A stretch of DNA of 64,000 nt, from NCBI RefSeq assembly GCF_003058325.1, contig NZ_CP028843.1, positions 6,429,001 to 6,493,000 on the forward strand, in the 5' to 3' direction. Both the position numbers and the translations under genes were made by a program. Under the pieces are notes generated by a model. The model made no database searches, was not told the origin of the DNA, and was given only the letters and a program-made list of their open reading frames with translations. Source of the stretch: Methylobacterium currus. GTDB taxonomy: Bacteria > Pseudomonadota > Alphaproteobacteria > Rhizobiales > Beijerinckiaceae. The stretch's first letter is position 1, and each line of letters starts with the position of its first letter. Below, in pieces: positions 8,623 through 16,872 of this stretch.

Positions 8623-9804
8623 ATGGACCAGACGCGGCGGCTGTTTCTGGGGAGTGCGGCGCTCGGTGCCAGCGTGATGGCCACGGGCGCGAAGGCGCTG
8701 GAGCACGACCACGGCAATCCGGGCGACGGCGGGTTCGGCCGTCAGGCGGTCTCGCTGCCGCCGGGCGCCAAGGTCGCCTACCACGATCCCCAGGATGTCG
8801 GGGCGATGCCCGATTTCCGTTTCTCCCTCGACGGCAACCGGCCGAAGGTGACCTCCGGCGGGTGGGCCAAGGAGGCGACGGTGCACCAGTTCCCCATCAG
8901 CAAGGGGATCGCGGGCGTGCACATGTTCCTCGAGCCCGGCGCCTCGCGCGAATTGCACTGGCACGCCATCGCGGCCGAATGGGCCTACGTCATCGACGGG
9001 CGCTGCCAGACCGTGGTGCTCGACCCGTCCGGCGCCAGCGAGATCAACAACTACGAGCCCGGCGACCTCTGGTATTTCCCGAAGGGCCACGGCCACTCGA
9101 TCCAGACCATCGGCGACAAGCCGTGCCACTTCATCCTGTCGTTCGACAACGGCGCCTTCTCGGAGCACGGCACGTTCTCGATCACCGACTGGATCGACGT
9201 GACCCCGAAGGACATGCTGGCCCTCGATTTCGGCCTGCCGAAGGACGCCTTCGACGCCTTCCCGAAGGGCGAGGCCTATATCCAGGCCGGCCCGGTCGTG
9301 CCGGTGTCGGACGCCCTCGACGCACCCTGGCCGAAGGAATCGACCCACAAGTTCCGGCTGCTCAAGGATCCGCGGGCTGTGCGCGAGTTCGAGGGCGGCA
9401 CCTTCCGCCTCGCCACGGTCGACGAGTGGCCGATCCAGAAGACGATGTCGGGCGGCGTGATGACGATCAAGCCCGGGCAGATGCGTAAGCTGCACTGGAA
9501 CGTCAACGCCAACGAGTGGCATTATTACCTGAAGGGCAAGGGCCAGGTGGCCCTGTTCGGCTCGGGCGGGCGCGGCAAGGTGGCCGAGTTCAAGCCCGGC
9601 GACGTCGCCTACATCCCGATGGGCTTCGGCCACGCGATCAAGAACATCGGCGACGAGGACCTCGAGATCGTTCAGACCTGGGACAACGGCAAGTTCGAGG
9701 AGATCGACCTCGACACCTGGATCAAATCGAGCCCGCGCTACCTCCTGTCGAACAACTTCGCGGGGGTGCCGGGCGACACGATCACGAAGCTGAAGCAAGC
9801 GTGA
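8623..9804 (+). CDS. Oxalate decarboxylase-family bicupin, Tat-exported
   Basis: 393 residues, the usual OxdC length. A twin-arginine signal (TRRLFLG, then a hydrophobic stretch to about residue 25) predicts folded export to the periplasm. Cupin 1 has a full Mn site: HWH at residues ~109-111, a Glu five residues later (IAAEW), and His in GHGHS. A lid SEHGTF keeps the Glu equivalent to the catalytic SENST Glu of the Bacillus enzyme, which favours decarboxylase over oxidase activity. Cupin 2 reads LHWN-VNANEW, so the second His of its HxH pair is Asn, while Glu and the later His (GFGHA) remain. It converts oxalate to formate and CO2 if active; formate use would suit a methylotroph. Confidence 0.85.
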   Translation: MDQTRRLFLGSAALGASVMATGAKALEHDHGNPGDGGFGRQAVSLPPGAKVAYHDPQDVGAMPDFRFSLDGNRPKVTSGGWAKEATVHQFPISKGIAGVHMFLEPGASRELHWHAIAAEWAYVIDGRCQTVVLDPSGASEINNYEPGDLWYFPKGHGHSIQTIGDKPCHFILSFDNGAFSEHGTFSITDWIDVTPKDMLALDFGLPKDAFDAFPKGEAYIQAGPVVPVSDALDAPWPKESTHKFRLLKDPRAVREFEGGTFRLATVDEWPIQKTMSGGVMTIKPGQMRKLHWNVNANEWHYYLKGKGQVALFGSGGRGKVAEFKPGDVAYIPMGFGHAIKNIGDEDLEIVQTWDNGKFEEIDLDTWIKSSPRYLLSNNFAGVPGDTITKLKQA

Positions 9805-10406
9805 CCCCTTCCCCGCCGCGCCGGGCGATCACCCGTGAGGGGATCGCCCGGCGCGGCGAAGTCGCCCGGATCGTCACCGAGCTCGGCGGCAATCGCCTGG
9901 GCCTCCCGCTCCGCCTGCCCCCAGCCCGCCGCGTCGTCGGAGGCCGGCTCGAACAGGATGTGGGAGGCCTCGACCAGGTCCGGCATGCGGAAGCGATGGC
10001 GGTTCGCCTCGTAGTACCGCCGGCATTCCGCCTCGCCCGCTCGACGCGGGGCGGGAGCGAGAGCGGCGCCGCACCAGCGCCTCCTCGGCCACCTCCAGCC
10101 GCCCGGCCGCGTCGCGCTCGGGACCGGCCACGAGGCCCGCCGCCCGGGCGGCCTGGGAGCATCAGCTCGCGCACGACCAGGGCCTGCGCGGCCGCCCTCC
10201 AGGCGGCGGCGGCGGTGCTGGATCTCGCGGGCGATCTTCTCGGAGGCGATCTCCTCGGGGGCGATCTCCACGCCGTTGACCGCGACCCGGCCGCCGCTCG
10301 GCGGCGGGGCGGGCGGCGTCGCAGCCGACGCACAGCCGCAGCCGCTGCCGCAGGCTTTCGGCATTGCCGGGTCCGGGCGGCGGTCGATGATCAGCGTGGT
10401 GCTCAT
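9805..10406 (-). pseudogene. nar-linked parvulin-type peptidyl-prolyl isomerase, frameshifted remnant
   Basis: Begins at an ATG sharing ATGA with the narI stop, followed by a Cys/Gly motif (CGSGCGC) and VAVNGVEIAPEEIA. Recognisable coding then hops frames: AWRAAAQALVVREL in one, AGPERDAAGRLEVAEEALV in a second, and ECRRYYEANRHRFRMPDLVEA with SHILFEP (the parvulin core start) back in the first. At least three indels are needed, and the catalytic domain is cut short before the oxdC 3' end. Parvulins of this kind follow narI in some nitrate reductase operons. Confidence 0.72.
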
Positions 10407-11080
10407 TGCGCGCTCTCGGCTTGAGCCCGTCCGATCGAGGCGGCTCCACTGACCGCGCCGGCGAAGGGGTCCTGGACGGCCTGCGCGGGCACGCGCCGCG
10501 AGCGCACGACCTGATAGCCGGGACGGAACAGGTACCAGACCGGCGCACTGAAGACGTGCACGAGCCGGGTGAAGGGGGTGATCAGGAAGATCGTGAGGCC
10601 GATGACGATGTGCAGCCGGTAGACGAGGGCCGTCTCCAGCAGGAGGTCGGAGGCGCCGGGCTGGAAGGTGACGACGCCGCGAGCCCACCCCATGAGGCGC
10701 ACCATCTCGCGCCCGTCGAGCGACTGGAACGTCCAGTAGACGGTGCCGATGCCGACGATCAGCTGCAGCCACATCAGGCAGAGCACGAGGATATCGCCGA
10801 CCGACGAGCTGCGCCGGATGCGGGGCTCGAACAGGCGGCGATGCAGCAGCAGCGAGCAGCCGATCAGCGCCGCGATGCCGGCGATGCCGCCGATCGTGTT
10901 CGCCATCAGCTGCTTGGCCGCGTGGCTGATGCCGAACCGCTCGAAGACCTCGACCGGGGTAAGCAGGCCGACGAAGTGGCCGACCAGGATAACCAGGATG
11001 CCGAGGTGGAACAGGTTCGATCCGACGAGCATCTGCTTGCGCCGCAGGAACTGCGAGGATTCGGAGCGCCAGGAATACTG
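10403..11080 (-). pseudogene. narI: Nitrate reductase gamma subunit (cytochrome b), 5'-truncated
   Basis: From 11080 down to the TGA the reading frame matches NarI starting at QYSWRSESSQFLRRK, equivalent to about residue 32 of the E. coli protein; the first transmembrane helix is gone. All four haem ligands remain: His in SNLFHLGIL and VGHFVG, and in YRLHIVIG and RLVHVF. An internal ATG could give a 209-aa product, but without narG, narH and narJ nearby it cannot make a working reductase. At 11080 it joins a narK 5' fragment in a different frame. Confidence 0.85.
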
Positions 11081-11435
11081 CGGCCTTATGGAGCAGATGC
11101 ACCAAGGGGTGCTGACGCCTCAGACTGTCGGCCCAGATCAGCGCGTCGGTCGCGGCCGCGGAGCCGACCATGAGGCCCGCGAAGATCCTGCGGCCGCCGT
11201 CGCAGTCGGACTGGACGCCGAGGAACAGCCCCGACACCGAGCCGGACAGGAACGGTGTGCCGACGAGGAGCCCGGACTGCGTCTCGGACAAGCTCGGCTC
11301 GTCGCTGATCCCGATGCCGAGGATGGAAAAAATCGTCCAGACCGCGAAGCTCGCCGTGAACGCGGCGGTGCTCGTCCAGAGAACCCGGTCGGCCTGTTCG
11401 GCCGTGCCACTCGGCGAGGTGACCAACGTTGCCAT
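11081..11435 (-). pseudogene. narK: NarK nitrate/nitrite transporter, N-terminal fragment
   Basis: From the ATG at 11435 about 105 codons match the start of NarK-type MFS proteins: QADRVLWTSTAAFTASFAVW, the first helix, then LSETQSGLLVGTPFLSGSVS and GGRRIFAGLMVG. NarK needs about 12 helices, of which only two or three remain. The frame then runs on, out of register, through narI sequence. The transporter normally heads a narK-G-H-J-I operon, so the junction near 11080-11120 marks a deletion of everything between. Confidence 0.85.
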
Positions 11436-11519
11436 AGGCGGTTCTCCGGTCCGACGGATGTCGAAGGGACGCGTGACGCAAAGGGTTCGGACGATTCTCC
11501 GATAGTCTTTTTCTCATTC

Positions 11520-11533
11520 TTGATTGTATAATC
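11520..11533 (-). promoter_or_regulatory. Possible degenerate anaerobox before the narK remnant
   Basis: On the minus strand the site reads GATTA-TACA-ATCAA, with one perfect FNR-type half (ATCAA) and one poor half. Its centre is about 92 bp upstream of the narK ATG, so a transcript start about 41 bp downstream of the box would fall near 11485. It may be the decayed FNR/NNR site of the old nar operon. The surrounding 11436-11741 stretch (306 bp) is A+T-richer than its neighbours and shows no gene. Confidence 0.3.
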
Positions 11534-11741
11534 GCGCGATAACGTGCCGGATGCGCGGCATTCGGTGACCATTCCACGGATATCACGGGGACATAAGCAG
11601 CAAATCCGATGAACAATAGGCCAACTTGCAGGATCGATAACCCATCATCCCCTGGCCTTACAGAATTTTGGCAGGCGGAAGCCTTCCTTGTGCAGAATCC
11701 TACAGGTCAAGCCTGCGGATCCGGTGGCGGCGTGACGGCCA

Positions 11742-12240
11742 TTACGCCTCGTCGCCCTCCGTGGACGATCGCGCTTGCAAGGCCCCGCCGGCCAGGGCGG
11801 CGACGTCGAGACCGTCGAGGGAGGTGAGGACGAGGTCGACGCCGCCGCGATGCCCGCCGGCGCGTCCTCGACGACGACGCACTGCGCCTGCGGCACGCGG
11901 GCGGCCTCGGCCGCGTGCAGGAACAGGGCCGGGTCGGGCTTGCCGCGGGGCAGGTCGCGCCCGCTCACATCCGCGTCGAACAGCGACAGCAGCCTGCGCC
12001 CGTCGGGCAGGACCACGCGCGCCAGCATCGCGTCGGCATTTCTCGACGAGGAGGCGAGCACGCGCCGCAAGGCCGTCCGCTCCAGGGCGAGGGCGAGGCG
12101 GATCGCGTCCGGGAAGGCGGCGACATTCCCCGCCGCGATGAGCCGCTCGATCGCCGCCTGCTTCCTCTCGGCATAGGCGGCGGCCTGCGCCGCGGCGCCG
12201 CCGAGCCCCTCCAGCGCAGCCCGCGCGCCCTCCAGTCGTG
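11742..12240 (-). pseudogene. HAD-family phosphatase (beta-phosphoglucomutase-like), headless and frameshifted
   Basis: The frame carries HAD motif III (GKPDPALFLHAAE) and motif IV (VVVEDAPAGIAAA), but the N-terminal DxD nucleophile motif is absent. The sequence starts mid-protein, directly after the truncated Crp/Fnr gene. After AGIAAA the expected tail (GGVDLVLTSLDGLDVAALA) continues in another frame to TAA at 11742, so there is also an indel near 11850. No enzyme can be made. Confidence 0.72.
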
Positions 12241-12786
12241 GCCGGCCCGCGACATCGGCAGCGCGATCGTGCCCTCCATCCCGGACCGCCGCGCCAGCCC
12301 GAGCAGGAAGCTCGCGACGCGCTCCTTGGCCGACTTGCGCCCGAGCAGCAGCATGTGGTCCTGCGCCCGCTCCAGCGCGCGCAGCATCGCCGCCGCCACC
12401 TCGTGGGCGAGAGCGCCCGCCTCGCCCGTCAGAGCAGCGCGGTCGCTGCGGCGATGGGCGACCAGGGTCGTGTCGACGAGGGCGTCGGCGCCGGTGCGGC
12501 GCTCGGCGCCGGCCTCGAGGCCGAAGATGTCGCCCGGCAGGTGGAAGCCGTCGATCTGCCGGCGGCCGTCGCTCAGGAGGCGGTAGGTCCGCACCGCCCC
12601 GGACACGACCTTGTAGAAGTGCACGACGCGGTCGCCCTCGGCGTAGATCTCCTCCTCGGCCTCGAAGCGGCGGCGCGCGCCCGCGGCTGCGCCGTCCTGC
12701 GCGCCGTCCTGCCTGAGCCGGGCGGCCGGAGCGGGACCGGCATTGAGCGCGGGGCCGAGGCCGGCGGTGGCGAGAGCGAGCGGCAT
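12240..12786 (-). pseudogene. Crp/Fnr-family regulator lacking its DNA-binding domain
   Basis: The cyclic-nucleotide-binding-type sensor domain is intact: FEAEEEIYAEGDRVVHFYKV, GAVRTYRLLSDGRRQIDGFH, LPGDIFGLE. The dimerisation helix follows (RKSAKERVASFLLGLARR). No FNR-type N-terminal Cys cluster is visible, so FixK/NnrR-like. The usual helix-turn-helix after IALPMSR is missing; the sequence goes straight into HAD phosphatase codons at about 12240. As it stands it cannot bind DNA. It lies between the receiver gene and the broken nar genes. Confidence 0.8.
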
Positions 12787-12865
12787 GGGAGAGGCCCCGT
12801 CGGATGGCGTGTGACGAGGCCATGGCTACGGCGCCGGAGGCGAACGGGACATTCCGGACCAGCGC

Positions 12866-13285
12866 TTAAGGGGAATCCCTTAGGTGAGCGGCCGAGGCGG
12901 CGAGCGCATCGTGGATGCCGGCGAGCAGCGATCCGTCCTGGAAGGGCTTCTCCACCACCTGCCGGAACCCGGCCCGGGTCGCGCGCTGCCGCAGGTCCTC
13001 CGTGAGCCGGCCGGTGACCAGGATGGCGGGCAGGCCGATCCGGCGCGCGCGCAAGATGTCGACCAGCGCGAGCCCGTCCATGCCCGGCATGCGGTAATCG
13101 ACGATCAGGCACCCGGTCCGGGGCAGCCCGGCCGCCTCGCCGGGCAGACCCGCCTCTCCGAGGAGCTGCGCGGCATCCTCGTAGAGGCGCACATCGTATC
13201 CTTCGAGCTCAAGGGAGAACTTGAGCGAGCGGCGGACCGCCTCGTCGTCGTCGACGACGAGGACGGGTCCCGTGGGGGCTGGCAT
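12866..13285 (-). CDS. Single-domain response regulator (receiver only)
   Basis: 139 residues, all receiver fold: acidic pocket DDDE near residue 12, phosphoacceptor Asp in IVDYRMPGMDG, Thr in ILVTGR and Lys in VVEKPF. There is no output domain. The closest look is the FixJ-type receiver. A TTGA-N6-TCAA box 55-68 bp upstream puts it under FixK/FNR-type control with the oxidase genes, so it may feed back on the oxygen-sensing phosphorelay. That role is inferred. Confidence 0.85.
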   Translation of the reverse strand: MPAPTGPVLVVDDDEAVRRSLKFSLELEGYDVRLYEDAAQLLGEAGLPGEAAGLPRTGCLIVDYRMPGMDGLALVDILRARRIGLPAILVTGRLTEDLRQRATRAGFRQVVEKPFQDGSLLAGIHDALAASAAHLRDSP

Positions 13286-13339
13286 GATCGACCCGGATGC
13301 TGACGTGATGGACGGTAGCCGGCCGGTTCGGACGGGTCG

Positions 13340-13353
13340 TTGATCTGTCTCAA
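13340..13353 (-). promoter_or_regulatory. Anaerobox (FixK/FNR site) upstream of the receiver gene
   Basis: TTGATCTGTCTCAA, matching TTGA-N6-TCAA. Its centre lies 61 bp before the receiver ATG, so a start site at -41.5 from the centre would give a 20-nt leader. Confidence 0.75.
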
Positions 13354-13405
13354 GCGGGTCGGGGACGGGCGCGCGAGGTGCCCTCTCCGTGGACAGTCTC
13401 CTGCG

Positions 13406-13825
13406 TCATCCGAGAGCAGGCGCCTGAACGGCCTCGCTCCGGGATTGCCCCCCAACAGCCGGGATGTCGCGCAGCGAAACCACCCCCACCACGTGGTCGC
13501 CGCGCAGGACCGGCAGGTGCCGGAACCCTCCGGCGATCATCAGCCGGTGCGCGTCCGCGAGGCTCGCCTCGGCGGCGATCGTCTGGGGATCGCGGGTCAT
13601 CACCTCGCGCACCAGCGTCACCAGGGGATCGCGATGGCCCGCGACGACGCGGACGGCGATGTCCCGCTCGGTGATGATGCCGACGAGGCGACGCGCCTCC
13701 ATCACCACGAGGGCGCCGACGCCGTAGTCGCGCAGGCGATGGCAGACGCTCGCGATGGTGAAGCTCCCGCTCACGCCGCGCACGGGGCGGTCGGCGAGGA
13801 ATTCGACGAGGGTCCGGTCGGGCAT
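13406..13825 (-). CDS. Two-CBS-domain protein
   Basis: 139 residues with two CBS motifs in tandem (GALVVMEARRLVGIITERDI at residues ~36-55 and HLPVLRGDHVVGVVSLRDI at ~103-121). CBS pairs bind adenine nucleotides and act as energy sensors, alone or with partners. The gene starts 40 bp after ccoS on the same strand, so it probably belongs to the ccoGHIS transcript. Its partner is unknown. Confidence 0.87.
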   Translation of the reverse strand: MPDRTLVEFLADRPVRGVSGSFTIASVCHRLRDYGVGALVVMEARRLVGIITERDIAVRVVAGHRDPLVTLVREVMTRDPQTIAAEASLADAHRLMIAGGFRHLPVLRGDHVVGVVSLRDIPAVGGQSRSEAVQAPALG

Positions 13826-13865
13826 GGGGCAGGCTCCGAAGGAGTTCGAGGGGGCGTGAGGGACG

Positions 13866-14003
13866 TCACTCGTCCGACAGGGCCCGCAGCTCGGCCCCCT
13901 CGATGTCGTCGTACTGGCCGGATCGCAGCGCCCACAGGAAGGCGCAGAGGCCGAGCCCGCCGAGGCCGAGCGCGATCGGGATGACGAGGAGAAGCACGCT
14001 CAT
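13866..14003 (-). CDS. ccoS: cbb3 oxidase maturation protein CcoS (FixS)
   Basis: 45 residues: one N-terminal transmembrane helix (VLLLVIPIALGLGGLGLCAFLWAL) and the CcoS signature SGQYDDIEGAELRAL with an acidic tail. CcoS is needed to insert cofactors into the cbb3 oxidase catalytic subunit. It follows ccoI by 11 bp. Confidence 0.95.
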   Translation of the reverse strand: MSVLLLVIPIALGLGGLGLCAFLWALRSGQYDDIEGAELRALSDE

Positions 14004-14014
14004 CGGACGGGTCC

Positions 14015-16345
14015 TCAGGTGGCGGGGACGGTGAGAGTGGGGACGGTCGGCGGCGTCCCGGCCGCGTCGGTCTCCGGCTGCCACCCGAGGGACGGCACGG
14101 ACAGGCTCCGCGCCCGCAGGGCGTTGAGCGTGACGACGACCGAGGAGCCCGACATGGCCAGGGCCGCGATCAGCGGCGTGAGCAACCCCGCGGCGGCGAG
14201 CGGCACCGCCACCAGGTTGTAGGCGGCGGCGAGCCACAGGTTCTGCAGCATCAGGGTCCGGGCCCGCTGGCCGACCGCGAGGACGGACAGGACCGGGGCG
14301 AGGCTGCGGCCGAGGAACAGGGCATCGGCCGCAGCCTGGCTCACATGCGCGGCGGTCACCGGCGAGAGCGAGGCGTGGGCGGCAGCGAGGGCCGGGGCGT
14401 CGTTGAGGCCGTCGCCGACCATCAGCACGCGCCGGCCGCACTGCTTGAGCCCGTCGATGCGGGCGATCTTGTCCTGCGGGGTCAGGCCGGCCTCCCACTC
14501 GTCGATGCCGAGACGCGCGGCGACCGCGGCGACCGCCGACGGCCGGTCGCCCGACAGGATGACGACCCGGCGGCCCTCCGCCCGCAGTGCCGCCACGACC
14601 TCGGCCGCATCGGGGCGCAGGGCTTGGGCGACCGGATAGGCGACCGGGATCCCCTCCCCGGCCCGGAAGCAGATGACCGACGCTTCCGGATCGGCGGCGA
14701 GGGCCGCGGCGGCTTGGCTCTCCGCTCCGCAGAAGGTCGGGGAGCCGAGGCGCAGCTCGATCCCGTCGACGACGGCCCGCACGCCGAGCCCGGCGGCCTC
14801 CTGCGCGCCCGGCCAGGGCTCGGCGGCGGGGACGGCCCTGGCAAGCGCCGCCGCCATCGGGTGGCGGCTCGACAGGGCGAGGCGCGCGGCCTGCGCCAGC
14901 AGAGCCGGATCCCCGGGCGCGGCCAGGACCGGCTCCGGCAGGGTCAGCGTGCCGGTCTTGTCGAACACCACCGTGTCGACCTCGGCCAGGCGCTCCAGGG
15001 CGGTGCTGTCGGCGAGCAGCACGCCGTCGCGAAACAGGGCCCCGGCCGCCACCACCTGGACGGCGGGGATCGCGAGGCCCAGCGCGCAGGGGCAGGTGAC
15101 GATCAGCACCGCGACCGCGGTCATCAGGGCGGCATGCGGGCCGGCCCCCGCCAGGAGCCAGCCGGCGAAGGCCAGGGCGGCGGCAGCGTGGACCAGGGGC
15201 ACGTAGAGGCGGGTGGCCCGGTCGGCGAGGACCAGCGCGCGGGAGCGCGCCTCGAGGGCGCGGCGCATCAGGCCTTCGACCTCGTCGAGGAGCGTCGCCC
15301 CGGCGAGAGCCGTGACCGCGACGACGAGGGCCCCGTCGCCGTTGAGGGCGCCGGCATGGACCGTGGCGCCCTCCGCCACCGGGACCGCGGCGGTCTCGCC
15401 GGTGACGAGGCTGCGGTCGAGGTCCGAGCGCCCGCGCTCGACGGTCCCGTCCACCGGCACCCGCTCGCCAGGCCGCACCAGCACGCGGGCGCCGGGGGCG
15501 AGGTCCGAGAGCGGCACGTCCCGCACCGACCCGTCCGGCTCGATCCGCGCGGCTTTCTCGCTGCGCAGGGCCGCCAGGTTCTCGGCCAGCGCCCGGGTGC
15601 GCCGCCGCATCGCCTGGTCGAGCACCCGCCCGATCAGCAGGAAGAACAGCAGCATGATCGCGCCGTCGAAATAGGCGTGGGTGGCCCCGAACGCCGTCTC
15701 GACCACCGACATCACGAGCGTCAGCACCACCCCGAGGGTGATGGGGAAGTCCATCGTGATCCGCCCGGCCCGTAAGGACCGCAGGGCGCCCTCGTAGAAC
15801 GGCCGGCCCGCATAGGCCGCCGCCGGCAGGGCGATCAGGGCCTGGATCCAGTGGAAGAGGTCGCGGTTCTCCGGCGTCATGTCGGAGACGTTGCCGGCCC
15901 AGACCGAGATGGCGAGCAGCATCACGTTCATCGAGGCGAAGCCCGCCACCGCCATGGCACGGATCAGCCGCTCGGTCTCCGCCGCCTCGGCATCGGCCGG
16001 CCGGCGCGGATCAAAGGGATGGGCCGCGTAGCCGAGACCGTCGAGCCGCGCGAGGATCGCGCCGATGTCCGGCTCGGCCTCGGGCGCCCATTCGACCGCG
16101 AGGCGCCGGTCGGAGAGGTTGAGGCGCGCGCTCGCGACGCCCGGCACGTCGCGGAGCCCGCGCTCGATCGCGCTCATGCAGGCGGCGCAGCGCACGCCCT
16201 CGACCGCGAACTCCGCCCGCGCCGCGCCCGCCTTGTCACGGGAGACGAAGGCCTCGTAGTTGCGGCCGAGGGACGGTCTCGTATTCGCCTCGCTCCAGGC
16301 GGCATGGGCCTCGACATAGGCGAGGGCGGCGTCGGTGCAGCACAT
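14015..16345 (-). CDS. ccoI: Copper-translocating P-type ATPase CcoI (FixI)
   Basis: 776 residues. In order: an N-terminal heavy-metal-associated domain with CAAC near residue 53; membrane helices; the actuator domain with TGET; the CPC metal-transit motif in IVTCPCALGLAIP; the phosphorylation site DKTGTLT; the SSRHP motif; and GDGLNDAPAL. The P1B ATPase moves copper across the inner membrane to supply the binuclear centre of the cbb3 oxidase. It lies between ccoH and ccoS with gaps of 18 and 11 bp. Confidence 0.96.
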   Translation of the reverse strand: MCCTDAALAYVEAHAAWSEANTRPSLGRNYEAFVSRDKAGAARAEFAVEGVRCAACMSAIERGLRDVPGVASARLNLSDRRLAVEWAPEAEPDIGAILARLDGLGYAAHPFDPRRPADAEAAETERLIRAMAVAGFASMNVMLLAISVWAGNVSDMTPENRDLFHWIQALIALPAAAYAGRPFYEGALRSLRAGRITMDFPITLGVVLTLVMSVVETAFGATHAYFDGAIMLLFFLLIGRVLDQAMRRRTRALAENLAALRSEKAARIEPDGSVRDVPLSDLAPGARVLVRPGERVPVDGTVERGRSDLDRSLVTGETAAVPVAEGATVHAGALNGDGALVVAVTALAGATLLDEVEGLMRRALEARSRALVLADRATRLYVPLVHAAAALAFAGWLLAGAGPHAALMTAVAVLIVTCPCALGLAIPAVQVVAAGALFRDGVLLADSTALERLAEVDTVVFDKTGTLTLPEPVLAAPGDPALLAQAARLALSSRHPMAAALARAVPAAEPWPGAQEAAGLGVRAVVDGIELRLGSPTFCGAESQAAAALAADPEASVICFRAGEGIPVAYPVAQALRPDAAEVVAALRAEGRRVVILSGDRPSAVAAVAARLGIDEWEAGLTPQDKIARIDGLKQCGRRVLMVGDGLNDAPALAAAHASLSPVTAAHVSQAAADALFLGRSLAPVLSVLAVGQRARTLMLQNLWLAAAYNLVAVPLAAAGLLTPLIAALAMSGSSVVVTLNALRARSLSVPSLGWQPETDAAGTPPTVPTLTVPAT

Positions 16346-16363
16346 CGGATCGCCTCCCGGACC

Positions 16364-16870
16364 TCAATCGATGGTCAGGCGGCGTTCGCGCCGCAGCTCG
16401 ACCCCGTCGGCGCCCAGCACCTCGACGACGAGCCGCCACTGGCCGCCCGGCAGCGCCTCGACCCGGCCCGCATAGTGGCCGGGCGCCGTCTCGGCGAGGG
16501 CGAGGCCCCGGTCGGCGCGGGCATCGGTGGGGCGCTCCAGCCGGGCGCGCAGATCCTTGCCCGCCAGCGGCACGGCCCCCCGACCCTGGAGCGAGACGCC
16601 GACCGTCGCGCCCGCGCCCACCCGCGCGACGGCGCTCTCCAGGTGCCAGCCCCGGGCCTCCTGCGCGCGGGCCCGGGCGAGTTCCGCGTTGTAGACCTGG
16701 CCCGCATGGTAGGGCGAGGCCACTTCCAGGCCCGACCAGGTGCGCAGGGCGGACGCGACGAGGACGGCGTCGGCACTCGCGATGGTGCCGAAGAAGCCGA
16801 CAAAGATGAGGAGCACGCGCCGTCCGGTCAGGCGGAAGGACGCGGCGGAAAGGGTCGAATCGGCCTGCAT
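16364..16870 (-). CDS. ccoH: cbb3 oxidase assembly protein CcoH (FixH)
   Basis: 168 residues. One N-terminal transmembrane helix (RRVLLIFVGFFGTIASADAVLVASA) and a periplasmic domain with the FixH pattern of AYHAGQVYNAELARARAQEARGWH-type sequence (here SPYHAGQVYNAEL). It associates with the oxidase during assembly. It begins 3 bp after the ccoG stop, so translation is likely coupled. Confidence 0.93.
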   Translation of the reverse strand: MQADSTLSAASFRLTGRRVLLIFVGFFGTIASADAVLVASALRTWSGLEVASPYHAGQVYNAELARARAQEARGWHLESAVARVGAGATVGVSLQGRGAVPLAGKDLRARLERPTDARADRGLALAETAPGHYAGRVEALPGGQWRLVVEVLGADGVELRRERRLTID

Positions 16871-16872
16871 CG

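Noticed and set aside
9738..11435. A 565-codon fused NarK protein
   Set aside because: After about 105 codons the frame reads narI and the parvulin gene out of register. It is a deletion product, not a real long protein.
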